A stretch of DNA of 64,000 nt from an uncultured Dorea sp. (GCA_910588745.1 CAJURK010000005.1:1-64000); one strand, 5' to 3'; shown: positions 1-9,672, counted from the first letter of the stretch. A program made the numbers and translations. The notes: a model not told the origin generated them from the sequence alone.

Positions 1-811
1 CACCGTAAATGCGTTCAAAGGTCGCGGAAAGTACCGGGAAGATCTCTACATCCCGGTTATAATTCACGGTGGTTTCTCCGTAGGCTTCCAGATGGAAGGG
101 GTCGATCATATTGACGTCGTTTAAATCTGCGGTTGCAGCTTCATAAGCCAGATTAACCGGGTGCTTTAAGGGGATATTCCAGATGGGGAACGTCTCGAAT
201 TTGGCATATCCCGCCCGGATTCCCCGTTTGTGTTCATGGTAGAGCTGGGAAAGACAGGCGGCCATCTTGCCGCTTCCGGGGCCGGGGGCTGTTACAACCA
301 CCAATGGCCTTGAGGTCTCGATGTAATCATTCTTTCCGTATCCCTCATTGCTGACGATCAGCGGAACGTTGGCCGGATATCCGGGAATCAGATAATGGAT
401 GTATACCTTGATCCCCAGCCGTTCCAACCGGGTCTTGAACAAATCGGCGGCAGACTGTCCGGCATACTGGGTAATGACAACGCTTCCTACGTACAAACCG
501 GAATTCATATAAGCGTCCCGCAGTCGCAGCACGTCGGAGTCATAGGTTATTCCGAGATCCCCCCGGATTTTGTTTTTCTCGATGTCTGCCGCGCTGATAG
601 CGATAATCACCTCTGCCTGGTCAGAAAGCTCCTTAAGCATGCGCAGCTTGCTGTCCGGCTGAAATCCCGGAAGCACCCGGGAGGCATGGTAATCATCAAA
701 GAGCTTGCCGCCGAATTCCAGATATAATTTGTTGTCAAACTGGCTGATACGCTCCCGGATATGTGCAGACTGCATGGACAGGTATTTGTTATTGTCGAAT
801 CCTATTTTCAT
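1..811 (-). CDS. DUF1846 (UPF0371) family protein, 3' part outside window
   Basis: The reading frame starts at ATG 811 and runs off the left edge, so about 270 N-terminal residues are visible. The translation begins MKIGFDNNKYLSMQSAHIRE and contains a glycine-rich P-loop-like stretch, APGPGSGKMA, near residue 190. Both are hallmarks, as I know it, of the large DUF1846/UPF0371 family of Firmicutes. The family is about 500 residues long and its biological role is not settled. A GAGGG ribosome binding site lies just upstream of the ATG. It is transcribed divergently from ftsH from its own promoter. The family assignment is confident; no function is claimed. Confidence 0.85.
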   Translation of the reverse strand, partial: MKIGFDNNKYLSMQSAHIRERISQFDNKLYLEFGGKLFDDYHASRVLPGFQPDSKLRMLKELSDQAEVIIAISAADIEKNKIRGDLGITYDSDVLRLRDAYMNSGLYVGSVVITQYAGQSAADLFKTRLERLGIKVYIHYLIPGYPANVPLIVSNEGYGKNDYIETSRPLVVVTAPGPGSGKMAACLSQLYHEHKRGIRAGYAKFETFPIWNIPLKHPVNLAYEAATADLNDVNMIDPFHLEAYGETTVNYNRDVEIFPVLSATFERIYG

Positions 812-865
812 AAGTATATCCCTCATTCTCTGAATAATTATTTCACAAAAAACAACACTATATCC

Positions 866-895
866 AGTATACTACAGGAGGTAAGCAGTTTACAA
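866..895 (-). promoter_or_regulatory. predicted sigma-A promoter for the DUF1846 gene
   Basis: On the minus strand TTGTAA (890-895) and TATACT (866-871) are separated by 18 nt and lie about 55 nt upstream of the ATG at 811. Seen by eye only. Confidence 0.5.
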
Positions 896-914
896 TATTT
901 TCATAATGTTTTTG

Positions 915-943
915 TTGATTTTGAATGTAGGGATAACTATAAT
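915..943 (+). promoter_or_regulatory. predicted sigma-A promoter for ftsH
   Basis: TTGATT (915-920) and a perfect TATAAT (938-943) are separated by exactly 17 nt. The ftsH ATG follows 28 nt after the -10 box, so the leader is very short. No CtsR or CIRCE operator is visible. Confidence 0.7.
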
Positions 944-971
944 AAGAACTGATAGACACAGGAGGACTGTT

Positions 972-3011
972 ATGGATAACCAGAACAATAGAAACAATCA
1001 AAATAGAAACAACCAGAACGACAACAAGAATAAGAACAATAAACAGGGGCTTTCCTTTGTGATCCTTACTGCGGTAATTACCACATTTCTTGTGTTGACC
1101 CTGTATCAGTTCCAGCGGAATTCAACGGCGGAGGAGATCACCTACGACAAATTTTTGAAAATGATTGAGCAGCACAAGGTGGAAAAGGTGGTTGTCTCCA
1201 GCGATCGGATTACGATTACGGCAAAGAAAGAAAAGGGAGAGAGAATAGGCAAGGAATATTTTACCGGAGTGATGAGAGATGATAATCTTTCGGAGCGATT
1301 GTATAAGTCGGGGATTAAGTATGAGCAGGAGATTCCGGATACGACCTCTGTGGTGGTGATGAACATTGTACTTACCTTCCTTCCGATTGTACTGATTATC
1401 GGGATGTTTTACTGGTCCTTTAAGCATATGACCAAGGGCGGAGGCCCCATGGGTATTGGAAAGAGTAATGCCAAGATGTATGTGGAAAAGGAGACCGGGG
1501 TTACCTTTAAGGATGTGGCGGGACAGGATGAAGCCAAGGAGTCTCTGCAGGAGGTTGTGGATTTCCTGCACAATCCGGGCAAATATACCGGCGTGGGAGC
1601 CAAGCTTCCCAAGGGCGCGCTGCTGGTGGGTCCTCCGGGAACCGGTAAAACCCTGCTTGCCAAGGCGGTTGCAGGCGAGGCGAGGGTGCCGTTTTTCTCC
1701 CTGTCCGGTTCTGCGTTTGTGGAGATGTACGTAGGCGTGGGAGCTTCCAGGGTGCGGGATTTGTTTAAGGAGGCGCAGAAGATCGCGCCGTGTATTATCT
1801 TCATTGATGAGATTGACGCCATTGGTAAGAGCAGGGATAACCAATTGGGAGGCAACGACGAGAGAGAACAGACCTTAAACCAGCTTCTGGCCGAGATGGA
1901 TGGATTTGATACCAATAAGGGACTTTTGGTGCTGGCGGCGACAAACCGGCCGGAAATCCTGGATCCAGCGCTGCTTAGGCCAGGACGTTTTGACAGGAGA
2001 ATTATTGTAGAGCGTCCGGACTTAAAGGGACGGGTGGACGTACTGAAAGTGCATGCCAAGAGTGTGCGCATGGATGAGACCGTGGATTTAGAGGCGATCG
2101 CGCTTGCTACTTCCGGCGCAGTTGGCTCAGATCTTGCCAATATGATCAATGAGGCGGCAATTACCGCTGTCAAGCACGGAAGAAACGCCGTGTGCCAGAG
2201 CGACCTTTTTGAAGCTGTGGAAGTGGTGCTTGTGGGCAAGGAGAAAAAAGACCGTATTATGAGCCAGGAAGAGCGCAGGATCGTATCCTATCATGAGGTG
2301 GGACATGCGCTGGTAAGCGCGCTGCAGAAGGATGCGGAGCCTGTTCAGAAGATTACCATTGTGCCGAGAACTATGGGCGCTCTTGGATATGTGATGCAGA
2401 CGCCGGAGGAAGAGAAGTTCTTAAATACCAAGAAGGAATTAGAGGCAATGCTGGTCAGCATGCTTGCGGGCCGCGCGGCGGAAGAGATTGTATTTGATAC
2501 GGTCACTACCGGGGCTTCCAATGATATTGAGAAGGCAACGAAGACTGCAAGAGCCATGATTACCCAGTATGGTATGAGCGAGAAATTCGGTTTGATTGGG
2601 CTTGAATCCATCCAGAATAAGTACCTGGACGGCAGGGCGGTCAAGAACTGCGGCGAGGCGACTGCGGCAGAGATCGACCAGGAAGTTATGGATATGCTGA
2701 AGAGAGCGTACGGAGAAGCGAAACGCCTGCTTAGTGAACATCGGAAGTCTTTGGACAAGATTGCGGCATTTTTGATTGAGAAGGAGACGATTACCGGTAA
2801 AGAATTTATGAAGATCTTCCATGAGGCGGAGGGAATCGACCCGGACGCGCCGAAGAAACCGGAAGAGCGGATCGCCATGAGTCCGGCGCCCGAAGAACCG
2901 AAGAAACCGGAAGAGGAGACAGCCATGAGTCCGGAATACGAAGAACCGAAGAAACCGGAAGAGCAGATCGCGATAAGCACGATGCCGGAAGGGTCAAATT
3001 CGGAAGAGTAA
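972..3011 (+). CDS. ftsH: ATP-dependent zinc metalloprotease FtsH
   Basis: Membrane-anchored AAA+ protease that degrades misfolded membrane and regulatory proteins. From the ATG at 972 (AGGAGG at 960-965) it encodes 679 residues. Order of parts: an Asn/Lys/Gln-rich N-terminal tail (about 1-24), membrane segment 1 (27-46), a short outside domain, membrane segment 2 (127-147), the AAA module with Walker A GPPGTGKT (220-227) and Walker B IFIDEID (to 282), and the zinc motif HEVGH (441-445). An open frame extends upstream to 906 but has no ribosome binding site and overlaps the promoter, so the 972 start is preferred. The C-terminal tail carries three 16-residue repeats that are not part of the usual family fold. 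Confidence 0.95.
   Translation: MDNQNNRNNQNRNNQNDNKNKNNKQGLSFVILTAVITTFLVLTLYQFQRNSTAEEITYDKFLKMIEQHKVEKVVVSSDRITITAKKEKGERIGKEYFTGVMRDDNLSERLYKSGIKYEQEIPDTTSVVVMNIVLTFLPIVLIIGMFYWSFKHMTKGGGPMGIGKSNAKMYVEKETGVTFKDVAGQDEAKESLQEVVDFLHNPGKYTGVGAKLPKGALLVGPPGTGKTLLAKAVAGEARVPFFSLSGSAFVEMYVGVGASRVRDLFKEAQKIAPCIIFIDEIDAIGKSRDNQLGGNDEREQTLNQLLAEMDGFDTNKGLLVLAATNRPEILDPALLRPGRFDRRIIVERPDLKGRVDVLKVHAKSVRMDETVDLEAIALATSGAVGSDLANMINEAAITAVKHGRNAVCQSDLFEAVEVVLVGKEKKDRIMSQEERRIVSYHEVGHALVSALQKDAEPVQKITIVPRTMGALGYVMQTPEEEKFLNTKKELEAMLVSMLAGRAAEEIVFDTVTTGASNDIEKATKTARAMITQYGMSEKFGLIGLESIQNKYLDGRAVKNCGEATAAEIDQEVMDMLKRAYGEAKRLLSEHRKSLDKIAAFLIEKETITGKEFMKIFHEAEGIDPDAPKKPEERIAMSPAPEEPKKPEEETAMSPEYEEPKKPEEQIAISTMPEGSNSEE
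2853..2996 (+). repeat. 48-bp tandem repeat, three units, in the 3' end of ftsH
   Basis: The stretch coding KKPEE-x-x-A recurs with a 48-nt period at 2853, 2901 and 2949. The three units encode KKPEERIAMSP, KKPEEETAMSP and KKPEEQIAIS, each joined by EEP-type linkers. The repeat keeps the frame, so copy number changes would lengthen or shorten the charged tail without breaking the protease. Confidence 0.85.
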
Positions 3012-3044
3012 GAGCGTTTATTTTAAAGTATAGTGGAATTGGCG

Positions 3045-3073
3045 GGGAGAAAGCTTTGTGCTTTCTCTCTTTC
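3045..3073 (+). terminator. probable terminator after ftsH
   Basis: GAGAAAGC (3047-3054) pairs with GCTTTCTC (3060-3067) around a 5-nt loop, followed by a pyrimidine-rich TCTTTCC run. The stem is short and the U tract imperfect. A TATAAT at 3093-3098 just beyond could start uvrC transcription. Confidence 0.5.
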
Positions 3074-3118
3074 CAGTTTCAGGGGAGTTTGGTATAATGG
3101 ATTTCGGAGGGAAAAGTT

Positions 3119-4960
3119 ATGTTTGACATACAGGAGGAGTTAAAGAAGCTGCCTGCAAAACCCGGCGTATACCTGATGCATGACGAGAAGGATGAGATTA
3201 TTTATGTAGGTAAGGCAATCAGTCTGAAAAATCGGGTGAGACAGTATTTTCAGAGCAGCAGGAATAAGGGACCCAAGATTGAGCAGATGGTGACGCATAT
3301 TGCGCGGTTTGAGTATATCATTACGGATTCGGAGCTGGAAGCGCTGGTACTGGAGTGTAATTTGATCAAAGAGCATAGGCCGAAGTATAACACGATGCTG
3401 ATGGATGACAAAAGTTATCCCTTTGTGAAAGTGACGGTAAACGAGCCGTTTCCCCGGGTGATGCTGGCGCGGCAGATGCATAAGGATAAGGCAAAATATT
3501 TTGGTCCCTATACCAGCGTAGGGGCGGTGAAGGACAGTATTGAGCTGCTTCGCAAGCTTTACAAGATAAGGAGCTGCCGCCGGAAGCTGCCCCGGGATAT
3601 CGGGTTGGAGCGTCCCTGTCTGTATTACCATATACACCAGTGCGACGCTCCCTGCCAGGGATATATCAGCCAGGAAGAATATGGAAAGTCTATTTCTCAG
3701 GCAGTTCATTTTCTGAATGGCAACTATGAGCTGATTACCAAAGATTTAAAGCAGCGGATGGCGGAAGCGGCGGAAGAGCTGGAGTTTGAGAAAGCGGCGG
3801 AATACCGGGATTTGCTTGAGAGTGTAAAAAAGACGGCTCAGAAGCAGAAAATTACGGATACGGCGGGCGAAGAAAGAGATATTCTGGCTATGGCGGCGGA
3901 GGATGAGGACGCGGTGGTGCAGATTTTTTTTGTTCGCGGCGGAAGGCTGATTGGGCGGGATCATTTCTACCTAAAGCTTATGGGAGACGAGACAAAGGGA
4001 GAGATCCTTTCTAGTTTTATAAAGCAGTTTTACGCGGGGACGCCGTATATTCCGGCGGAGCTTATGCTTCAGGAAGAAGTGCCGGACGCGGGGCTTTTAG
4101 AGGAATGGCTGACGCAGAAGCGGGGACGCAGAGTTCACCTTAAAGTACCGAAGAAGGGAAACAAGGAGAAATTAGTGGAGCTTGCCATGAAAAACGCGGA
4201 ACTGGTATTGTCCAGGGACAAAGAGAGATTGAAGCGCGAAGAGGGAAGAACCATCGGCGCGGTGAAAGAATTGGAGAAGCTGTTAGGGCTTAGCGGCATT
4301 GTGCGGATGGAGGCTTATGACATTTCTAATATCAGCGGCTATGCGTCGGTGGGTTCCATGGTGGTCTATGAGAAAGGACGGCCGAAGCGGAACGACTATC
4401 GGAAGTTCCGAATCAAAAGCGTTCAGGGACCAGATGATTATGCAAGCATGGAAGAGGTGCTGACGAGGAGATTTGAGCATGGCAGGAGGGAACTGGAAGA
4501 GGGCGGGGAGAAAGACAGCTTTACCCGGTTTCCGGATATTCTGATGATGGACGGAGGAAGAGGGCAGGTAAATATTGCGCTGCAGGTGCTTGAAAAACTA
4601 AAGCTTCATATTCCGGTATGCGGTATGGTAAAAGACGATAACCATCGGACCCGGGGATTGTATTATAACAATACGGAGATCCCGATTGATAAAGATTCGG
4701 AAGGATTTAAATTGATTACCAGGATTCAGGATGAGGCTCACCGTTTTGCAATTGAATATCACAGAAAACTCAGGAGCCAGGGACAGGTGCGTTCGGTGCT
4801 GGATGATATTCCGGGAATCGGCCCGGCAAGGAGAAAGGATTTGATGCGGTCCTTTGCAAGTCTGGATGAAATTCGGCAGGCGCAGATCAGTCAGCTAAAG
4901 AAACTGCCCACTATGAATGAAGCGGCGGCGGAAGCCGTTTACAAATTTTTTCATCCATAA
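3119..4960 (+). CDS. uvrC: excinuclease ABC subunit C
   Basis: Nucleotide excision repair endonuclease that makes both incisions around a UvrB-bound lesion. The 613 residues match the usual UvrC length. The N-terminal GIY-YIG nuclease appears as KPGVYLMHDEKDEIIYVGKA (about 13-32). The middle contains a UvrB-interacting UVR-like stretch (EELEFEKAAEYRDLLESV, about 221-238). The C-terminal RNase H-like nuclease includes AYDISNISG and MMDGGRGQVN, followed by helix-hairpin-helix motifs (DDIPGIGPARRKDLM). GGAGGG precedes the ATG. It lies between ftsH and hprK on the same strand, the latter being a common Clostridia neighbour. Confidence 0.96.
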   Translation: MFDIQEELKKLPAKPGVYLMHDEKDEIIYVGKAISLKNRVRQYFQSSRNKGPKIEQMVTHIARFEYIITDSELEALVLECNLIKEHRPKYNTMLMDDKSYPFVKVTVNEPFPRVMLARQMHKDKAKYFGPYTSVGAVKDSIELLRKLYKIRSCRRKLPRDIGLERPCLYYHIHQCDAPCQGYISQEEYGKSISQAVHFLNGNYELITKDLKQRMAEAAEELEFEKAAEYRDLLESVKKTAQKQKITDTAGEERDILAMAAEDEDAVVQIFFVRGGRLIGRDHFYLKLMGDETKGEILSSFIKQFYAGTPYIPAELMLQEEVPDAGLLEEWLTQKRGRRVHLKVPKKGNKEKLVELAMKNAELVLSRDKERLKREEGRTIGAVKELEKLLGLSGIVRMEAYDISNISGYASVGSMVVYEKGRPKRNDYRKFRIKSVQGPDDYASMEEVLTRRFEHGRRELEEGGEKDSFTRFPDILMMDGGRGQVNIALQVLEKLKLHIPVCGMVKDDNHRTRGLYYNNTEIPIDKDSEGFKLITRIQDEAHRFAIEYHRKLRSQGQVRSVLDDIPGIGPARRKDLMRSFASLDEIRQAQISQLKKLPTMNEAAAEAVYKFFHP

Positions 4961-5053
4961 CCGGCAAAGTGTGATACAATAAACGTATAGCGAAGAGCGC
5001 GGCGACGCGTGATTCATAAGCGGTAAAACAAAGAACTAGGAGGAAACTTGCCA

Positions 5054-5980
5054 ATGCCCAAATTAGAAATGTCCAAACTTGTTGAAAAGATGGACTTAAA
5101 GAACCTGACTCCGGATGTTACGCTGACGGATAAATATCTGACCGACCCGGATGTAAACCGGCCGGCGCTGCAGCTTACCGGATATTTTGAACACTTTGAC
5201 AGTGAACGCGTCCAGATTATCGGATATGTAGAGTATACATTTTTGGAGACAATGGACAGGGACAAGAAAGAAGATATTTATGACAAACTTCTTGCCTGTC
5301 AGATTCCCTGCATGATTTTCTGCCGCAGCCTGCAGCCGGAGCCGATGCTTCTGGAGAAGGCTACGGAGGCGCAGATTCCTATATTTTTGACAGAGCAGAA
5401 GACTTCCTCGTTTTCGGCGGAACTGATCCGGTGGCTGAACGTTCAATTTGCGCCTTGTATTTCTATTCACGGCGTTCTTGTGGATGTGTATGGCGTAGGC
5501 GTGCTGATTACCGGAGAAAGCGGCATTGGAAAGAGTGAATCCGCGTTGGAATTGATCAAAAGAGGGCATCGCCTGGTCAGTGACGATGTGGTTGAGATCC
5601 ATAAGGTTAGCAACGAGACGCTGGTGGGAATGGCGCCGGATATTACCAGGCATTTTATAGAGCTTAGGGGCATCGGCATTATGGATGTAAAGATGCTTTT
5701 TGGCGTACTCAGCGTCCGGGAGACCCAGAATATTGATCTTGTGATCCGTTTGGAAGACTGGAGCCGTGAGAAAGCTTATGAAAGGCTTGGCTTGGAAGAA
5801 GAGTATACGGAATTTCTTGGAAATAAGGTAGTGTGCCATCAGCTTCCAATCAGAGCGGGGCGTAATCTGGCGATTATCGTTGAGACGGCGGCGATCAATT
5901 ACCGTCAGAAGAAGATGGGATATAACGCGGCCCAGGAGCTGTACAAACGGGTACAGGAAAATCTTACAAAGAACACATAA
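5054..5980 (+). CDS. hprK: HPr kinase/phosphorylase
   Basis: Bifunctional enzyme that phosphorylates and dephosphorylates Ser46 of HPr, the switch for CcpA-type carbon catabolite control in Firmicutes. It is 308 residues from the ATG at 5054. Visible features are the family His (H139 in SIHGVLV), the P-loop GESGIGKS (154-161), LVSDDVVEI and the signature ELRGIGIMDVKMLFG. AGGAGG at 5038-5043 is 10 nt from this ATG; the TTG at 5048 is also in frame but only 4 nt from the Shine-Dalgarno. A TACAAT box at 4975-4980 suggests a promoter after uvrC. The adjacent glucokinase fits a carbon-control pair, and cre-like sites are noted further along in the galactan locus. Confidence 0.95.
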   Translation: MPKLEMSKLVEKMDLKNLTPDVTLTDKYLTDPDVNRPALQLTGYFEHFDSERVQIIGYVEYTFLETMDRDKKEDIYDKLLACQIPCMIFCRSLQPEPMLLEKATEAQIPIFLTEQKTSSFSAELIRWLNVQFAPCISIHGVLVDVYGVGVLITGESGIGKSESALELIKRGHRLVSDDVVEIHKVSNETLVGMAPDITRHFIELRGIGIMDVKMLFGVLSVRETQNIDLVIRLEDWSREKAYERLGLEEEYTEFLGNKVVCHQLPIRAGRNLAIIVETAAINYRQKKMGYNAAQELYKRVQENLTKNT

Positions 5981-6008
5981 TCCGTAAAACTAGATAGGAG
6001 AGAAGAAT

Positions 6009-6944
6009 ATGAGGTATTGTTTTGGCGTAGACGTTGGCGGGACAACAGTTAAAATGGGATTGTTTTCCACAGAGGGAGATATCTTGGACAAATGGGAAAT
6101 CCCTACCCGGACGGAGAATGAAGGAGAGGCGGTTCTCCCGGATACGGCAGAGTCTGTCTTGCAGAAGATGAAGGAGAAAGGAATTGCTTCGGTGGATGTG
6201 GAAGGGGTTGGGATCGGAATCCCGGCTCCGGTTACGGCAGAGGGAATCGTTAAGGATTCTGCTAACGTGGGATGGAAGTATAAGGAAGTGAAGCGCGAAC
6301 TGGAAGAACTCCTTGGAGGAATCAAGGTGCGCGCCGGCAATGACGCCAATGTTGCCGCTTTGGGTGAGATGTGGCTTGGCGCGGGAAAAGGTGAGAAGAA
6401 TCTTATTATGGTTACCTTGGGAACCGGCGTAGGAGGCGGAATTGTAATCGGCGGCCAGATGCTTGTAGGAGAAAACGGAGCCGGCGGTGAGATTGGCCAT
6501 TTGTGCGTAAAGCGGGACGAAGAGGAGAGCTGCGGCTGCGGACTGCGCGGATGTTTGGAACAGTATGCTTCCGCAACCGGAATTGCCAGGCTTGCGAAGC
6601 TGCGGCTTGCGAAGAATGATGATGAAACAATTCTGCGGGGGACAAATCCGGACGCAAAAGCCGTGTTTGACGCAGTAAAAGCCGGGGATGCTGTTGCAAT
6701 ACAGATTGCAGAAGAATTTGGAGTATATCTTGGCGAGGCGATGGCAAATTTAGCGGTGGTTATCAATCCGGCCGTAATTGTAATTGGCGGGGGCGTATCC
6801 AGAGCAGGGGATGTTTTGCTTCCTTTTATTGAAAAACCTTTTCAAAAGAAAGCGTTTTTTGCGAACCGTGAAACCAGGTTTGTGCTTGCTGCGCTGGGCA
6901 GCGACGCCGGAATTTGCGGCGCGGCAAGGTTGATTTTGGAGTAG
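6009..6944 (+). CDS. glcK: ROK-family glucokinase
   Basis: Cytoplasmic ATP-dependent glucokinase of the ROK superfamily, 311 residues. The N-terminal phosphate-binding motif is FGVDVGGTTVKMG (5-17). The ROK zinc motif CGCGLRGCLEQ is present, with the preceding acceptor region GAGGEIGHLCV. The glycine-rich GTGVGGGIVIGG and the C-terminal VIGGGVSRAG complete the actin-like fold. The ribosome binding site is the TAGGAGAG-type sequence just before ATG 6009. It starts 28 nt after hprK and is probably co-transcribed. Glucose specificity is inferred from family and context, since ROK kinases also use other hexoses. Confidence 0.88.
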   Translation: MRYCFGVDVGGTTVKMGLFSTEGDILDKWEIPTRTENEGEAVLPDTAESVLQKMKEKGIASVDVEGVGIGIPAPVTAEGIVKDSANVGWKYKEVKRELEELLGGIKVRAGNDANVAALGEMWLGAGKGEKNLIMVTLGTGVGGGIVIGGQMLVGENGAGGEIGHLCVKRDEEESCGCGLRGCLEQYASATGIARLAKLRLAKNDDETILRGTNPDAKAVFDAVKAGDAVAIQIAEEFGVYLGEAMANLAVVINPAVIVIGGGVSRAGDVLLPFIEKPFQKKAFFANRETRFVLAALGSDAGICGAARLILE

Positions 6945-7034
6945 AGCGAGACGAACTTTCATCGGCGTATGTATGTTTTGCGTTATAGGCCGGTGAATAT
7001 AGAAACCGCTTAAAGACGGATAACGGAAGAATAG

Positions 7035-7082
7035 AAAAGAAAGGCCTGAAACCCATCTGACAGGGATCAAGCCTTTCTTTTT
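7035..7082. terminator. bidirectional terminator between glcK and the PBP gene
   Basis: GAAAGGCcTGA (7039-7049) pairs with TCAaGCCTTTC (7067-7077) with one mismatch, with A-rich and T-rich flanks on either side. It sits between convergent genes and can serve both. Confidence 0.75.
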
Positions 7083-7107
7083 GCAATAAGAAAATATATT
7101 TGTGAAC

Positions 7108-9672
7108 CTATACGCGCATCTGCCAAAGAGATTTTGGGTTATGCGGCAGCATCGCTTCAGGCTGTGGCTCAGCCGGCGGGTCGGGCTGAGGTTCAGCCGG
7201 CGGGTCGGTCGGTTGTTCAGGCGGCTGCTGTTCAGGCGGGACTTCGCCGCCGTTCGGATCATCGCCTGAAGTATCCGGATTAGGAATGACAGTATTACCC
7301 TCATCTGGAGTGGTATTGGTTATTTCATCGCTTTCCGTTCCGTTGTTGTAGTACCCATGTCCGGGACATACTTCGTTCGGTACGCTTCCGGCGGCAAAAA
7401 ATTCTGTAACTGCCGGGCAGGCGCCTGCTCGTGCAAGGCACCCGGTCAGCGAACATACAGTCTTTCGCTCTACCGAAGTAGGCATGTTAAAATCCCGGTA
7501 TTCCAAATTCTCGTGAACTCTGCTCATAATACCTCTCCAGATACGGAAGCGGTATTGCGTATCAATACTTGTCAAAGATTTATTTTCATCGTATCCGCCC
7601 CAGACTGCGCAAGTATAATAAGGAGTAAATGCACAGAACCAGAGATCCTGGTCATGGTCGGTAGTTCCGGTTTTGCCGGATACCGGCATGTTGCCGAGCT
7701 GGGCGTTCCGGCCGGTACCATAGGTGACAACGTCTTGCATGGCTTCGGTAAGGAGCGCGGCCGTAGAGTCCTTAATAACCGTTCGGGTTTCTTTGTTTCC
7801 TTCCAAAAGAACATTGCCGTCATGGTCAAGAATCTTGGAGTACAAGGTAGGGCTGTTATATACGCCTCCGTTTGCGATGCAGGCGAAAGCAGCGCATAGC
7901 TGATAGTTGTAAACTCCGTGAGTCAGACCGCCAAGAGCAATGGATTCTACCTTATCGGTTTCTTCTAAAGTGGTCAGGCCGAAGTTCTCTGCGTACTGGT
8001 AACCCAGCGTAGGAGTTACTTCGTTGATCATCTTAACCGCGCAGACATTCTGGGACTGCTCAATGGCTTTTCTCATAGTAATATCGCCAAGATAACCGCC
8101 GGATGCATTCTTCAAAGAAGCTCCGTTGGAATAATGCCAGGGTTCGTCTCGAATAATGGTTGCCAGCGTTTTGCCGCAGGCATCCAGCGCGGGAGCATAG
8201 GTTGAAAGAATTTTAAAGCAGGAACCCGGCTGTCTGGGGGAACCCTGATAGGCTCGGTTCAAACTCTGGCTGGATGTTTTGGAACCGCGTCCGCCCACAA
8301 TCGCTTTGATCTGGCCGTTGCTCTGATCCATCAAAGTAACCGCGGCCTGCGGCTGCGGGGTCAGGGTAAGATTCTCTACATAGGTATCTCCCTCTCTTGC
8401 AATTGTGGATTTCCATTCTTCTACAAATGCTCGCGCTTCGTCTTCTGACGAGTAGAGCAGGCCTTGCTTGTCTCCCTTTGCCTCAAGCGCATAATTCCGT
8501 AAATGGCTGGAACTAAAGTTCTCTACTGTTCCGTCGGCCCGGGTTACGGTTAACGCGTAACTGATACCCACTTCTGTCAGCCATGGATAATTTTGCGGGT
8601 TATTCATCTCCTCATCGCAGATTTGCTGCAGCGCAAGATCCTGTGTGGAATATATACTAAACCCTCCGCTGTAAAGCGCGTTATACGCCTGCGATTCGGA
8701 ATAACCGAGACGGGAAATTAAGTCGTCGATGACCTGTTGGGACAACGCGTCCACAAAATAAGTGTAGGGAGAATCTTCCCCAATTTCATTATTAATATTT
8801 TGAATTCGGGAGTATACGTCGTCCGCTATGGCTTCGTCATAGGCGGCTTGGTCGATATATCCCTGCTTCAGCATGTCCCCTAGAATCTTGGTGCGGCGCT
8901 TCGCGTTTTCTTCCGGATTGCTGATCGGGTTGTTTGCGGACGGATTCTGAGTAATACCGGCAATTACTGCGCATTCAGAAAGGGTTAACTCAGAAACATC
9001 TTTATTAAAATAGCGCTTAGCAGCCGACTGTACGCCAAGCGTATTCTGACCCAGATTGATGGTGTTCATATAGCTTTCCAGAATTTCTTTTTTGGTCATT
9101 TGTTTTTCGATATCGAGAGCAAGGAACTGCTCCTGCAGTTTTCGTTCTACTTTTTCACTGAACGTATCTTCTGATACAAAATTCGGAAATACGTTGTTTT
9201 TGATTAACTGCTGGGTAATGGTACTGGCGCCTTCCGTAAAATGGCCGCCGTGGGAAATACCGACAATCGCGGCTCGTAAGATACCCTGAGGGTCGATGCC
9301 TTTATGGTCATAAAAACGTTCGTCCTCTATGGCGACAAAGGCGTGCTGCAGATTTTCCGGGATTTCGTTAATCGATTTGTATACACGGTTGGAGCCGGAC
9401 GCAACAAAACGTTCAATCTCCGTCGTACCGTCGTCCGCATAAACAAACGTGGTGTAACCGCTGGGCCGGACGTCGGACGGAGAAATATCCGGCGAGTCGT
9501 CAATAATTTTCTTTATGAAAATGATGCCGCCTGCCGCTACAGAGACGCAGCCAACAATGATCAAAAGCAAAAAGGCCTTGAAAAGCCTGACTCCGACACG
9601 CTTTCCCTGCATAGTATTTTTGGAAGTTATCTCTTGCTGCCTTTTTGAAGCTTTTTTTCTTCCATAGTTCAT
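7108..9672 (-). CDS. class A penicillin-binding protein (PBP1a-type, transglycosylase/transpeptidase)
   Basis: Bifunctional peptidoglycan synthase, 854 residues, inserted in the cytoplasmic membrane by one N-terminal segment (about 29-54). The GT51 transglycosylase shows EDERFYDHKGID (116-127) and GASTITQQ. The transpeptidase shows the SxxK motif as SCFK with active Ser484, SQN near 540 and KTGTT (667-671). The C-terminus (about 770-850) is an acidic, proline-rich linker with two DPPAEPQP units, probably flexible and outside the cell. The start at 9672 is supported by AGGAGG just upstream. A TATAAT-type box lies near 9710 on the minus strand. It stands alone, divergent from the YigZ gene. Confidence 0.94.
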   Translation of the reverse strand: MNYGRKKASKRQQEITSKNTMQGKRVGVRLFKAFLLLIIVGCVSVAAGGIIFIKKIIDDSPDISPSDVRPSGYTTFVYADDGTTEIERFVASGSNRVYKSINEIPENLQHAFVAIEDERFYDHKGIDPQGILRAAIVGISHGGHFTEGASTITQQLIKNNVFPNFVSEDTFSEKVERKLQEQFLALDIEKQMTKKEILESYMNTINLGQNTLGVQSAAKRYFNKDVSELTLSECAVIAGITQNPSANNPISNPEENAKRRTKILGDMLKQGYIDQAAYDEAIADDVYSRIQNINNEIGEDSPYTYFVDALSQQVIDDLISRLGYSESQAYNALYSGGFSIYSTQDLALQQICDEEMNNPQNYPWLTEVGISYALTVTRADGTVENFSSSHLRNYALEAKGDKQGLLYSSEDEARAFVEEWKSTIAREGDTYVENLTLTPQPQAAVTLMDQSNGQIKAIVGGRGSKTSSQSLNRAYQGSPRQPGSCFKILSTYAPALDACGKTLATIIRDEPWHYSNGASLKNASGGYLGDITMRKAIEQSQNVCAVKMINEVTPTLGYQYAENFGLTTLEETDKVESIALGGLTHGVYNYQLCAAFACIANGGVYNSPTLYSKILDHDGNVLLEGNKETRTVIKDSTAALLTEAMQDVVTYGTGRNAQLGNMPVSGKTGTTDHDQDLWFCAFTPYYTCAVWGGYDENKSLTSIDTQYRFRIWRGIMSRVHENLEYRDFNMPTSVERKTVCSLTGCLARAGACPAVTEFFAAGSVPNEVCPGHGYYNNGTESDEITNTTPDEGNTVIPNPDTSGDDPNGGEVPPEQQPPEQPTDPPAEPQPDPPAEPQPEAMLPHNPKSLWQMRV

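Noticed and set aside
906..971. longer FtsH start at 906
   Set aside because: It overlaps the TTGATT/TATAAT promoter and lacks a ribosome binding site; ATG 972 has AGGAGG.
1409..2239. 276-residue open frame on the minus strand
   Set aside because: Serine/proline-rich shadow of ftsH without a start signal.
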